Source: Terrisporobacter glycolicus ATCC 14880 = DSM 1288
GTDB lineage: Bacteria > Bacillota > Clostridia > Peptostreptococcales > Peptostreptococcaceae
Length of the DNA: 64,000 nt
Direction of reading: 5' to 3'
Assembly (NCBI RefSeq): GCF_036812735.1
Contig: NZ_CP117523.1
Location: 930,001 to 994,000, forward strand
The notes beneath the pieces are model-generated. The model did no database searches, was not told the DNA's origin, and worked only from the letters and a program-made list of their open reading frames with translations. Below, one piece after another: positions 26,874-35,484 of this stretch. Within the stretch, counting starts at the first letter, position 1; each line of letters opens with the position of its first letter. The translations under genes and the position numbers were made by a program.

Positions 26874-27734
26874 ATGAATATAAAATGTGGTAAATTAGCA
26901 TTTAAAATATATAATGATAAAAGATGGGATATTCCTATTAATGTAAAAAAATTTGAAGATAATGATAGTGAAACAGATATACTTTATGAAATTAATTTTG
27001 TAGATGATATTAAATATAACAATGGGCAAATTGTATGTCAAAGAGACAAAATTTTAGTTACTAGAAGTGATAATAATCTTGAATCCAGATATTTGATAAT
27101 ACCGGATAGTTTTTACCCTTATGCCTATTATAGGGAAGATAGTGACAAAGAAATAAGAATAGAAATCATAAAGGATTTCAAAAGTAGCTTCACTATAGAT
27201 ACAATGTTTTGGTCTTTATTTGCACTAGAAAAACATTTAATAAAAAAAGAATCAATTATTTTCCATTGCTCATACATGCTTTATAAAGAGCATGCAGTTT
27301 TATTTAGTGGACCAAGCGGTATAGGCAAATCAACACAATCAAGTTTATGGAAGAAAAATAGGAATGCTAGAATCATTAATGGAGATAGGGCTTTATTAGA
27401 AAAAGAAGATAAATGTTGGTATGTAAATGGTTGGCCCGTTTGTGGTTCTTCAGAGATTTGTATAAATGAAAAACACAAGCTAGGTTCTATCGTATTTTTA
27501 GAAAAAGGAAATAAAAATTCGGTCATTTGTCTTGAAAGAAAAGATGCAATAAAAAAATTAATTAGTCAAACAACTATCAATTATTGGAATAAGGATTTTG
27601 TAAATCAGGCAATATATTTAGCCGAAAATATTGTAGATAATATAAAAATATATGAATTAACATGTACGCCAGATATAGATGCAGTAAAAGTCTTAGAAAA
27701 GTTTTTGGAGGAGAATGAGGAATGGATACATTAG
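26874..27734 (+). CDS. HPr-kinase-like P-loop protein of the peptide cluster
   Basis: A 286-residue protein. Residues 1-120 form a family-specific N-terminal domain ending in a helical segment (DTMFWSLFALEKHLIKKE). The second half is HprK C-terminal-like, with P-loop FSGPSGIGKST (K152), INGDRALLEKED and a Gly-rich region GWPVCGSSE. Relatives encoded with lasso peptides phosphorylate a Ser in the precursor or its tail; others in PqqD clusters are uncharacterised. It lacks the classical HPr(Ser) kinase N-domain, so carbon-catabolite control is unlikely. It overlaps the radical SAM gene by 13 bases. The ribosome site GAGGT lies within the terminator tail. Confidence 0.8.
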   Translation: MNIKCGKLAFKIYNDKRWDIPINVKKFEDNDSETDILYEINFVDDIKYNNGQIVCQRDKILVTRSDNNLESRYLIIPDSFYPYAYYREDSDKEIRIEIIKDFKSSFTIDTMFWSLFALEKHLIKKESIIFHCSYMLYKEHAVLFSGPSGIGKSTQSSLWKKNRNARIINGDRALLEKEDKCWYVNGWPVCGSSEICINEKHKLGSIVFLEKGNKNSVICLERKDAIKKLISQTTINYWNKDFVNQAIYLAENIVDNIKIYELTCTPDIDAVKVLEKFLEENEEWIH

Positions 27735-28819
27735 AAGCAAATAATAGTATTGAAGAAAAATTATGTTACAAAGCAACCTTAGCTAATATTCCATTAAGTG
27801 GAGCTTTTGAATTATTACCTCTTTGTAATATGAACTGTAGTATGTGTTATATACGATTAACAAATGAGGAAATGAATAAAATTGGAAAAATTAGAACTGC
27901 TGATGAATGGTTATCCATTGCAAAAGAAATGAAAGATTCAGGTACACTTTTCATACTATTAACAGGTGGAGAGCCTTTGCTGCATAAAGAATTCGAAAAA
28001 ATTTATAATGGTCTGAGAGAAATGGGAATGATTGTAACTATTAATACTAATGGTACTTTAATTAATGATAAAGTATGTGATATGTTAGAGAGCAATAAGC
28101 CACGTAGAGTAAATATAACTCTTTATGGTGCAAGTAATGAAACTTATGAAAAATTATGTAATAACCCTAAGGGCTATGATGAAACAATAAGGGGCATAAA
28201 TTTATTAAAACGAAGAGATATAGATATTAAGTTAAATTCAAGTTTAGTAAAAGAAAATATGAATGATTTACCTAATATGTTAGAAATAGCTAACAATTTA
28301 GATCTTCCTATAAAAGTAGATACTTACATGTATCCAAAAACTAAAGGAATTGAAAATGATTTTAATAATGAAGATAGAATAGACCCACAAAAGGTGGCCA
28401 ATATAGATACTTTTATTAGATACAATACAGAGACTGAAGAATCGTTTATGAAAAATAGATGGGAGTATTTAAATAAATATGAGTATGGTAAAAATACTGA
28501 ACCTCCTAAATACTTACCTTTAAATTGTAGAGCAGGTAAAAGTTCTTTTTGGATAAACTGGCAAGGAAATATGACTCCCTGCGTATTTTTAGACAATATA
28601 TATATGGATGTTTTTGAAAATGGATTTATAAAATCATGGAATTATATAGTTGAAGAAAGTAAAAACATATTTTTATCTTCTGATTGTAAACTTTGTGATA
28701 AGAGAGAAGTATGCCAAGTTTGTGCAGCATCAGCTTACTGTGAGACTGGAAGTGTAAGTGAAAAACCGGAGTATTTATGTAAATTAACAGAAGAAACAAT
28801 AAGGATTTTAAGTTGTTGA
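27722..28819 (+). CDS. Radical SAM/SPASM peptide-modifying enzyme
   Basis: A 365-residue protein with the radical SAM cluster motif CNMNCSMC (C35, C39, C42) and the SAM-binding block LLTGGEPLLHKEF. A SPASM-type C-terminal region carries Cys in NCRAGKSS, MTPCVFL, CKLCDKREVCQVC, YCETG and YLCK, enough for two auxiliary iron-sulfur clusters. Such enzymes in PqqD-containing loci cross-link or epimerise residues in ribosomal peptides. It overlaps the kinase gene and has a strong GGAGGAG site, which indicates tight co-expression. The substrate is probably the protein at 26433. No clear anSME or PqqE assignment is possible. Confidence 0.88.
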   Translation: MDTLEANNSIEEKLCYKATLANIPLSGAFELLPLCNMNCSMCYIRLTNEEMNKIGKIRTADEWLSIAKEMKDSGTLFILLTGGEPLLHKEFEKIYNGLREMGMIVTINTNGTLINDKVCDMLESNKPRRVNITLYGASNETYEKLCNNPKGYDETIRGINLLKRRDIDIKLNSSLVKENMNDLPNMLEIANNLDLPIKVDTYMYPKTKGIENDFNNEDRIDPQKVANIDTFIRYNTETEESFMKNRWEYLNKYEYGKNTEPPKYLPLNCRAGKSSFWINWQGNMTPCVFLDNIYMDVFENGFIKSWNYIVEESKNIFLSSDCKLCDKREVCQVCAASAYCETGSVSEKPEYLCKLTEETIRILSC

Positions 28820-28853
28820 TGAGTAGAATTAAGTTAGGTGTTAGGGGGGAAGA

Positions 28854-30617
28854 TTGATATCTATGGAGTCAATCAAAATAATAATTGGGAAAATTAAAGA
28901 TGGAACTATTAGGCAGATGTGGATAGAGTTTAAGTGGATGTTTGGCTATGCTAAAAAATATAAAAAAGAAATAGTTTTTTATATTTTTTTAGGAATCTTT
29001 TCAACGGTCATGACTTTAGTAAGTAGCATTGCATCCAAGGAGTTAATAGATGTTGTTACAGGACATAATATAAAAGGAGCGCCACTGATAGCCATAATTA
29101 TGATAGGTATGGCACTATTTAGTTTGTTTTTTAATTCTCTTATGTCTCGAATTACATTAAAAATAAACATAAGAATACAAAATGATATTCAGGCGGATAT
29201 TTTTGACAAAATAATAGAAGTTAACTGGTTAGATCTTTCAAAATATCCAAGTGGAGATATATTAAATAGATTTAGTAGTGATGTGGGAACTGTAGCTCAA
29301 AGTGCTATTGGATGGGTACCAGATTTAGCTGTAGGTGTATTTAATTTTATAGCTACACTTGCTGTAATTATGTACTATGATTCCACAATGATGGTATTAA
29401 CAGCACTTAATGCTCCAGTTATGCTTTTATCGTCTAAATTGTTAATGTCTAGAATGAGAGATTACACAAGAAAAGTTAAAGAAATGAATAGTGAAGTTAC
29501 CCACTTTCAAACAGAAACTTTTTCAAATGTAGACTCTATAAAGTCTTTCGATTTAACATCATTATTTTCTAGAAGACTTAGAAATTTTCAATCTAGATAC
29601 AAGGATGTAAACTTAGAATATAACTTATTTAGTATAAAAACCAATGTGATATTGTCCTTAATAGGAATGGTTATTGAATATTCTTTCTTTGGTTGGGCTG
29701 TATATAGATTATGGACCGGGTATATTACCTATGGAGAAATGACCTTATTCTTGACTCAAGCAGGAAGGTTATCCTCTTCTTTCAGTTCTTTAATTTCTAT
29801 AATTCCATCAACAGTAGGTTCTACCATTTCAGCAGCACGTCTTATGGAAATAATAAATTTACCAAGGGAAAATAGAAATATTGGTGATAGTGAGGAACTT
29901 AGAGGAGTTAGCAAGGATGGATTTTCTATAAAACTAAAAGATGTGGACTTTTCTTATGTAGAGGATCAACAAGTTATTAATTCATCATATTTTGAAGCTC
30001 ATAGAAATGAAATAGTAGCCATAGTAGGTCCTTCTGGAGAAGGTAAAACCACTTTGATTCGTATGTTCTTAGGACTGATTTTACCAGACTCAGGTGAAGC
30101 AGTTATGATAGATAAAGATGGGAAAAGAATAGAGTTAAATGCATCCACAAGGAAATTTTTCTCCTATGTGCCACAAGGAAATACCATATTCTCTGGAAGT
30201 ATAGCAGAAAATTTAAGAATGGTTAAAGAAGATGCTACAGATGAAGAAATAATAGAAGCTTTGGAAATAGCTTGTGCTTATGAATTTGTTGAAAAACTAC
30301 CTGAGGGAATAAATAGTACTGTAGGGCCTAGAGGATTGGGCCTTTCTGAAGGACAAGCTCAGCGTATTTCCATAGCTAGGGCAGTTCTTAGAGATGCGCC
30401 AATACTGTTGCTAGATGAGGCAACTTCAGCTTTAGATGTAACTACAGAGAGAAAAGTTCTAAGAAATATTATTCAACAAAAGCCTAATAAAACTTGTATA
30501 GTTACTACTCATAGACCTAGCGTTTTAAATCTAAGTCAAAGAGTTTATAGAGTTATGAATAAAACTATTACGGAACTTTGTGAGGAGGAGTCTAGTGAAA
30601 TGGCTATAGACTTTTAG
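28854..30617 (+). CDS. ABC transporter, fused permease and ATPase (exporter type)
   Basis: A 587-residue half-transporter. The six-helix type I exporter domain (about residues 40-330) is followed by a nucleotide-binding domain with VGPSGEGKTT near 392, the signature GLSEGQAQR and Walker B ILLLDEATSALD near 517. No N-terminal C39 peptidase domain is present, so leader removal must happen elsewhere or not at all. Position within the peptide cluster suggests export of the modified product as a homodimer. The start is TTG at 28854, five bases after GGGGGG; an ATG at 28863 is an alternative. Confidence 0.87.
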   Translation: MISMESIKIIIGKIKDGTIRQMWIEFKWMFGYAKKYKKEIVFYIFLGIFSTVMTLVSSIASKELIDVVTGHNIKGAPLIAIIMIGMALFSLFFNSLMSRITLKINIRIQNDIQADIFDKIIEVNWLDLSKYPSGDILNRFSSDVGTVAQSAIGWVPDLAVGVFNFIATLAVIMYYDSTMMVLTALNAPVMLLSSKLLMSRMRDYTRKVKEMNSEVTHFQTETFSNVDSIKSFDLTSLFSRRLRNFQSRYKDVNLEYNLFSIKTNVILSLIGMVIEYSFFGWAVYRLWTGYITYGEMTLFLTQAGRLSSSFSSLISIIPSTVGSTISAARLMEIINLPRENRNIGDSEELRGVSKDGFSIKLKDVDFSYVEDQQVINSSYFEAHRNEIVAIVGPSGEGKTTLIRMFLGLILPDSGEAVMIDKDGKRIELNASTRKFFSYVPQGNTIFSGSIAENLRMVKEDATDEEIIEALEIACAYEFVEKLPEGINSTVGPRGLGLSEGQAQRISIARAVLRDAPILLLDEATSALDVTTERKVLRNIIQQKPNKTCIVTTHRPSVLNLSQRVYRVMNKTITELCEEESSEMAIDF

Positions 30618-30707
30618 AAATAGTTTATTTCAGTAAAACACTAAAATCAAAACTAAAACAGGGGCAAAGGAGTGCACAAAAATGTTACCCCCTTGAAAAG
30701 GAGAAAT

Positions 30708-31940
30708 ATGAACAAAATATACAAAGATTTTTTTCAATTATTAAGATCTAGTTTAAAAAACGAAACACCATTTATAGAAGATAATATAGATTGGGTAGAA
30801 ATGTTAAGATTGTCTTCTATACATGAGGTTGTTCCACTTATTTATAAATCAGCTTATAAAATTCAATCTTTTCAACAAACAGACTTGAATTTTACTAAAT
30901 ATTTCAAAAAAACATCCATGCAAATAGTCTATAGTCAAATTCAAAGAAGCGATAGATTTTTACAGATATATAAACAGTTCAACGAAGTAGGGGTGAAAAT
31001 ATTAGTATTCAAGGGAATAATATTAAGGGAACTATATCCAATACCTGAAGAGCGTATTTCTGCAGACGAGGATTTATTAATTGAACTGAAAAACTTAAAA
31101 CAAGCTATAAAAATATTAGAAGATAACAATATGGAGAGGGCTTTGTCGGAGGGAGAAGAAGCTGATGTCTATCATTATTTTTGTAGACAAACTGGACTTC
31201 ATCTAGAGTTACATACAGCTTTATTTGGTGATAAATCAGCTACAAATAAAAAAATCGAAGAGATATTTAGTACTGTTTTTCAAGATGCAGATACAATAAA
31301 CATAAACAATATAGATGTACACACATTTTCCATAGACAAACATTTTTTATACATAATATGCCATGCAATCAAGCATTTTGTTTCATGTGGTACGGGAATT
31401 AGACAGATTTGCGACATATCCATGTATATAAATAAATATTATGAAATTATAAATTGGAATTATATATGGAAAGAAATTACTAACATGGGATATGATACTT
31501 TGTTAGTAAATTTACTTCAAATAGCCATAGATTACTTGGAATTAGATGAAAATAAGGTAGTTTATGCAAATGATAAAAATAATTATTATATAAACACAGA
31601 TAATCTGATGGAAGATATAATGGATGGTGGAATATACGGCACAAGCACCCAGGCAAGATTAAATTCAGCCAATATGTCCCTTGATGCTCTAAACAAAGAA
31701 TCAAAATCAAAAATTAAGTCTAACATAGCAGCAATCTTCCCAAAATCAGAAAACTTGAAAATGAGATACAAATATTTAGAAAAATATCCAGCATTACTAC
31801 CAGTGGCATGGACAAGTCGAATTCTAACTTATTCAAAAGAAAGAGGTAGTTTGTCCAATGTAGGAGCTACTGCAAAGGAAACTATTGAAGTAGGCAACAG
31901 AAGAATAGATTTGCTTAAAGAATATAAACTCATAAAATAA
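30708..31940 (+). CDS. Nucleotidyltransferase-fold protein (NTP_transf_5 type) of the peptide cluster
   Basis: A 410-residue protein. The nucleotidyltransferase core has VFKGIILRELYP and ISADEDLLIE near 116-126, matching the K-G...R...D-x-D-L pattern of the uncharacterised nucleotidyltransferase family often found beside lasso-peptide and PqqD clusters. A helical domain with HAIKHFVSCGTG and DISMYINK follows. It may add a nucleotide to the precursor or to a partner protein. The start is ATG 30708 with AAAAGGAG just upstream; a GTG at 30672 is less likely. It is the last gene before a strong bidirectional terminator. Confidence 0.75.
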   Translation: MNKIYKDFFQLLRSSLKNETPFIEDNIDWVEMLRLSSIHEVVPLIYKSAYKIQSFQQTDLNFTKYFKKTSMQIVYSQIQRSDRFLQIYKQFNEVGVKILVFKGIILRELYPIPEERISADEDLLIELKNLKQAIKILEDNNMERALSEGEEADVYHYFCRQTGLHLELHTALFGDKSATNKKIEEIFSTVFQDADTININNIDVHTFSIDKHFLYIICHAIKHFVSCGTGIRQICDISMYINKYYEIINWNYIWKEITNMGYDTLLVNLLQIAIDYLELDENKVVYANDKNNYYINTDNLMEDIMDGGIYGTSTQARLNSANMSLDALNKESKSKIKSNIAAIFPKSENLKMRYKYLEKYPALLPVAWTSRILTYSKERGSLSNVGATAKETIEVGNRRIDLLKEYKLIK

Positions 31941-31950
31941 CATCAATTAA

Positions 31951-31990
31951 AAAAGTGCTTTCAAATTAAATATAATTTGGAAGCACTTTT
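31951..31990. terminator. Bidirectional terminator closing the peptide cluster
   Basis: Arms of 17 bases at 31951-31967 and 31974-31990 pair with one mismatch around a 6-base loop. A and T runs flank both sides, so it can serve both the plus-strand cluster and the minus-strand deoR-type gene. Confidence 0.9.
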
Positions 31991-32007
31991 ATGATTAAGA
32001 ATAAATA

Positions 32008-32820
32008 TTAATTTGAAACTATAATATTATGTCCTTCTCTTCTAAATTTGTCTACTAATTCATCATCAATATTTGAATCAGTAACTATACATTCAACCTC
32101 ATCTAGTGGACACACCTTATAAAGAGAAATTTCATTGAATTTAGTGCTATCTGATAAGACAACAACTTTCTTTGAACAGTCCATCATTTTATTATGAACC
32201 ATAACTTCTGCCATTCTTTGATCTGTAATTCCACTATCTAAAGACACACCACAAGCTGTTAGAAACATTATATCAAGATTTACTTTATCTAGTATTAATG
32301 TGGCAAAATCAGAAACAAAGGAGTTTTCATCTGGTGTAAGTACACCGCCTGTTGCAATAACAGTAAAACCTTTTTTGTCAACTAGCTCATGAGCATTTAC
32401 TAAAGAGTTAGTTACAATTGTAAGGTTGTTGAATTTTTGCTTTAATACTTTTGCTAATTCGAATGAAGTAGTTCCTGAGTCAAGTCCTACAGACTGACCT
32501 TCTTTTATTAACTCTGCAGCAGAAAGTGCTATAGAGTGTTTCATTTCTGGGTTTTGGCACTGTCTTACATTAAAAGAAACATACTTGTCTTCGCTTATAT
32601 TACTAGAGGCTTGTTTATTGTTCTTAATAATTGCTCCTCCGTGGACTCTTTCCAATTTATCAACTTCTTCTAGATACTTAAGATCTTTTCTAATAGTTTC
32701 TGAAGAAGCATTTAGGAGCTTTTTTAAATCCGTTGTTTTTACAATTCCATCAGTTCTTAATTTTTCTAATATGATGGAATATCTCTCTTCTGCTATTATA
32801 TGTTTCACCTCCAATTGCAT
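32008..32820 (-). CDS. DeoR-family transcriptional regulator
   Basis: A 270-residue regulator. The N-terminal winged helix (IIAEERYSIILEKLRTDGIV, TTDLKKLLNASSETIRKDL, RVHGGAII) is typical DeoR. The C-terminal sensor domain has GLDSGTTSFELAKVL and TNSLVNAHEL, ligand-binding motifs for a phosphorylated sugar or similar effector. It is divergent from the MFS gene and probably represses that transcription unit through repeats at 32883-32970. The start is unclear: the ATG at 32820 has no ribosome site, while a perfect GGAGGTG lies inside codons 4-6 and points to a start near codon 8, where only ATA codons are found. Confidence 0.85.
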   Translation of the reverse strand: MQLEVKHIIAEERYSIILEKLRTDGIVKTTDLKKLLNASSETIRKDLKYLEEVDKLERVHGGAIIKNNKQASSNISEDKYVSFNVRQCQNPEMKHSIALSAAELIKEGQSVGLDSGTTSFELAKVLKQKFNNLTIVTNSLVNAHELVDKKGFTVIATGGVLTPDENSFVSDFATLILDKVNLDIMFLTACGVSLDSGITDQRMAEVMVHNKMMDCSKKVVVLSDSTKFNEISLYKVCPLDEVECIVTDSNIDDELVDKFRREGHNIIVSN

Positions 32821-32841
32821 TATATTGCATATGTATATAAT

Positions 32842-32870
32842 ATTATAGGTTATATGTGTTATTATTGCAA
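32842..32870 (-). promoter_or_regulatory. Promoter of the deoR-type gene
   Basis: Read on the minus strand, TTGCAA and TATAAT are separated by exactly 17 bases. The spacer contains AACACA. The element mirrors the divergent promoter at 32949. Confidence 0.7.
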
Positions 32871-32882
32871 ATATTTAATAAA

Positions 32883-32970
32883 AACACAATAAAAAACAAC
32901 TTTTTAAAAACAAAACACAAAAAAACACAATAAATAACAAAAAAAACCTTGCAATACCAAAATAACACAA
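32883..32970. promoter_or_regulatory. Array of AACACAA repeats, probable DeoR operator
   Basis: AACACAA occurs at 32883, 32914, 32924 and 32964, with a further AACACA on the minus strand at 32855-32860. Distances of 31, 10 and 40 bases are close to whole helical turns. Two copies extend to AACACAATAAA/T. The copies lie between and within the divergent promoters, as expected for a regulator controlling itself and the MFS unit. Confidence 0.55.
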
Positions 32971-32977
32971 GTATAAT
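32949..32977 (+). promoter_or_regulatory. Promoter of the MFS transporter unit
   Basis: TTGCAA at 32949 and TATAAT at 32972 are separated by 17 bases. One AACACAA repeat lies in the spacer. Confidence 0.75.
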
Positions 32978-33014
32978 TACAAATATAGCAAGGAAAGACA
33001 ATTTAAGTCACGCT

Positions 33015-33029
33015 TGAAAACGATTTACA
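33015..33029 (+). promoter_or_regulatory. Possible catabolite-response (cre-like) element
   Basis: TGAAAACGATTTACA resembles the CcpA operator consensus with a one-base offset in the right half. It lies between the promoter and the ribosome site GGGAGG of the MFS gene, where binding would block transcription. Confidence 0.3.
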
Positions 33030-33047
33030 ATTTAATGGGAGGTTTAT

Positions 33048-34334
33048 ATGGAAAACAGCACAAAAGGTATACAAACAGGAAAGTATGCAGCTAACAGATG
33101 GTTTACATTTGCCATATTAGTGTTAGGTGCAGGAACTATATTTAAGCTTAGTTCTTTAAAAGACGCATTTTATGTTCCAATGCAACAATATATGGGACTA
33201 AATCATACTCAGATAGGTATGGCATTATCAGTGTATGGAATGGTACAAACAGTAGGATTAATATTTTCAATTTATTTATCAGACAGATTTTCTAAAAAGT
33301 ATATGATATCGTTCTCACTAGTAGGAGTAGGTTTAACAGGTATTTATTTATCTACATTCCCTCCATATGCAGGGTTCTTAGCAGCATTTGCTATACTTGC
33401 TATATTTGGTGAAGTTGTTTATTGGCCAGTTCTTTTAAAAGCAGTTCGACTTACAGCAACAGAAGAGGAACAAGGAAGAATATTTGGATTCTTAGAAGCT
33501 GGACGTGGAGTAGTTGATACTGTAGTAGCATTCTCAGCTTTAGCAATATTTAGTGCTATGGGATCAAGTGCTACTGGACTAAAAGGTGGTATCTTATTCT
33601 TCTCAGGAGTGGTTATAGTAGTTGGAATAATATCATACTTCTTAGTTCCACATGATGAAATAAGAGAAACAAATGATTCTGGTGAAAAAATAGGTAAAAA
33701 TGCTGCAGCATTCCAAGGTATGATGCAAGCAATAAAAATGAAAGAAATATGGGTAGTTGCTTTCACAATATTCTCAGTATACTGTGTTTACTGTGGACTT
33801 ACATATTTCATACCATTCTTAAGTGATATATATGCAATGCCAGCTGCTTTAGTTGGAGCATACGGAATAATAAATCAATATGGATTAAAAATGGTAGGTG
33901 GACCAGTTGGTGGATTCTTAGCTGATAAGGTTACAAAGTCTACTTCTAAATACATAAGAGCAGCATTTGTTGTAGCAGCAATTGCAATGACTATAATAGT
34001 AATGTTACCTCATGAATCAATGAGTATATATGCAGGTATGTCATTAACATTAGGATTTGGAGCTATAATATTCACAATGAGAGCAGTATTCTTTGCTCCA
34101 ATGGATGAAATAAAAGTTCCAATAGAGATAAGTGGTGCAGCAATGTCAATAGGTTCTTTAATAGGATATTTCCCATCAACATTTGCATTTACTTTATACG
34201 GAAGTATGTTAGATAGATCTCCAGGACTTCCAGGTTACAAAATGGTGTTTATGACAATGATAGGATTCTCAGTAGTAGGGTTCTTCATAAGCTCTTACTT
34301 AGTACACGTAATTAAAAAGAAACAACAAGCCTAA
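33048..34334 (+). CDS. Major facilitator superfamily transporter
   Basis: A 428-residue MFS protein with 12 predicted helices. Loop 2-3 has YLSDRFSKKYM, a variant of the D-R-x-G-R-R motif, and helix 7-8 has FLADKVTKSTSKY. It resembles the organic-anion/glycerol-phosphate-porter branch and the other MFS protein of this window at 50951. The substrate is unknown. It is under an apparent DeoR-type operator, and a PHP-domain hydrolase and an AGCS symporter follow, so the import of a small organic or phosphorylated compound is plausible. Ribosome site: GGGAGG. Confidence 0.82.
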   Translation: MENSTKGIQTGKYAANRWFTFAILVLGAGTIFKLSSLKDAFYVPMQQYMGLNHTQIGMALSVYGMVQTVGLIFSIYLSDRFSKKYMISFSLVGVGLTGIYLSTFPPYAGFLAAFAILAIFGEVVYWPVLLKAVRLTATEEEQGRIFGFLEAGRGVVDTVVAFSALAIFSAMGSSATGLKGGILFFSGVVIVVGIISYFLVPHDEIRETNDSGEKIGKNAAAFQGMMQAIKMKEIWVVAFTIFSVYCVYCGLTYFIPFLSDIYAMPAALVGAYGIINQYGLKMVGGPVGGFLADKVTKSTSKYIRAAFVVAAIAMTIIVMLPHESMSIYAGMSLTLGFGAIIFTMRAVFFAPMDEIKVPIEISGAAMSIGSLIGYFPSTFAFTLYGSMLDRSPGLPGYKMVFMTMIGFSVVGFFISSYLVHVIKKKQQA

Positions 34335-34358
34335 TAATAATTTAAATAAAATTGCTTT

Positions 34359-34393
34359 AGCATGACCTGTGAATATTTTCACAGGTTTATGCT
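34359..34393 (+). terminator. Stem-loop after the MFS gene
   Basis: An outer AGCAT/ATGCT and inner ACCTGTGAA/TTCACAGGT form a long hairpin with a TATT loop. No T run follows, so termination may be partial. Confidence 0.6.
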
Positions 34394-34471
34394 CAATTAA
34401 TACAAAAATTTATATTATACAACAAAGAGCGCTTTATATTATAATAGAAGTGCATAGAAGGAGAAAAAACT

Positions 34472-35446
34472 ATGAAAAGTGCAAATATCAGAGAATTCAA
34501 AATAGATGGCAAGTGGTATAAAGGGAATTTACACAGTCATACTACAGTTTCAGATGGAAGATTAGAACCTAAAGAAGTAGTAGAATTATATAAAAAGAAT
34601 GGTTATTCATTCATGTGCTTAAGTGACCATGATATATATACAGATTTTAGAGATGAATTAAATAGCAAAGAGTTTATACTATTGCCAGGTATAGAATGCT
34701 CTAGTGTTTTATATGACGAAAATAACGAAAGAAAAAAAATACATCATTTACATGGGATATTAGGAACAAGTGAAATGCAAGAAAAAGCAAAAGGTAACTT
34801 GTTTAAACATATGGAGACACTAGATCATGCCCCATGGGAAGGAGCTAAGACGGCTCAAGATATGGCTGATTTAATGGCAGCAAAAGGTTGTATAGCTACT
34901 TATAACCATCCATTGTGGTCAAGGGTGGATCAGGAAGACTTTATAAATACTAAGGGAATATTTGCCCTTGAAATATACAACCATGGAACAGTTTTAGAAA
35001 GTAATACAGGTTATGACACAATTCATTGGGATACTATGTTAAGAAACGGAAATAGAGTTTTTGGATTTGCATCAGATGATAACCATAATGAAGATTTTCT
35101 ACCAGATTCATGTGGAGGATGGATAATGGTTAATGCTGAATCTTTAGAGCATGATAATATAATAAATGCATTATTAGAAGGAAATTACTACTCTTCATCA
35201 GGGCCAGAAATATATGATTTTGGCATAAAAGATGGAGTAGCTTATGTGGAATGTTCACCAGTAAATCATGTACACTTCATGTCAGGAAATGCTATAAATG
35301 GAGGGTTTTCATACTGGGGCGAACCAAAAGAAGATAGCGTTACAAAAGCAGAATTTAAATTAAGAGGTAATGAAACTTATATAAGAATAGAGTGTGTTGA
35401 TAAATATGGGAAAAAAGCTTGGAGTAATCCTATATTTATAGATTAA
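34472..35446 (+). CDS. PHP-domain metal-dependent hydrolase (CehA/McbA-like)
   Basis: A 324-residue protein. HSHTTVSDG at 21-29 (H21, H23, D28) and CLSDHD near 49-54 are the first PHP metal motifs, with later ones in LPGIECSS, ATYNHPLW and FASDDNHN. The C-terminal 80 residues form a beta-rich domain (VAYVECSPVNHVHFMSG). CehA-type PHP proteins hydrolyse phosphoesters or carbamate esters; exact activity is not predictable. It lies between an MFS transporter and an AGCS symporter. AAGGAG precedes the ATG at good distance, and a TATAAT-like element lies about 40 bases upstream. Confidence 0.82.
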   Translation: MKSANIREFKIDGKWYKGNLHSHTTVSDGRLEPKEVVELYKKNGYSFMCLSDHDIYTDFRDELNSKEFILLPGIECSSVLYDENNERKKIHHLHGILGTSEMQEKAKGNLFKHMETLDHAPWEGAKTAQDMADLMAAKGCIATYNHPLWSRVDQEDFINTKGIFALEIYNHGTVLESNTGYDTIHWDTMLRNGNRVFGFASDDNHNEDFLPDSCGGWIMVNAESLEHDNIINALLEGNYYSSSGPEIYDFGIKDGVAYVECSPVNHVHFMSGNAINGGFSYWGEPKEDSVTKAEFKLRGNETYIRIECVDKYGKKAWSNPIFID

Positions 35447-35484
35447 CTAGATGGTTAATAAATTATATTTTAGGTGAGGTAAAT

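Noticed and set aside
27305-27335. P-loop gene considered as the classical HPr(Ser) kinase/phosphorylase
   Set aside because: The N-terminal HprK domain and genomic context of carbon control are missing, and it sits in a peptide-modification cluster.
32821-33047. Search for a riboswitch in the deoR/MFS intergenic region
   Set aside because: The region is almost pure A/T with direct repeats and lacks GC-rich helices or known aptamer cores.
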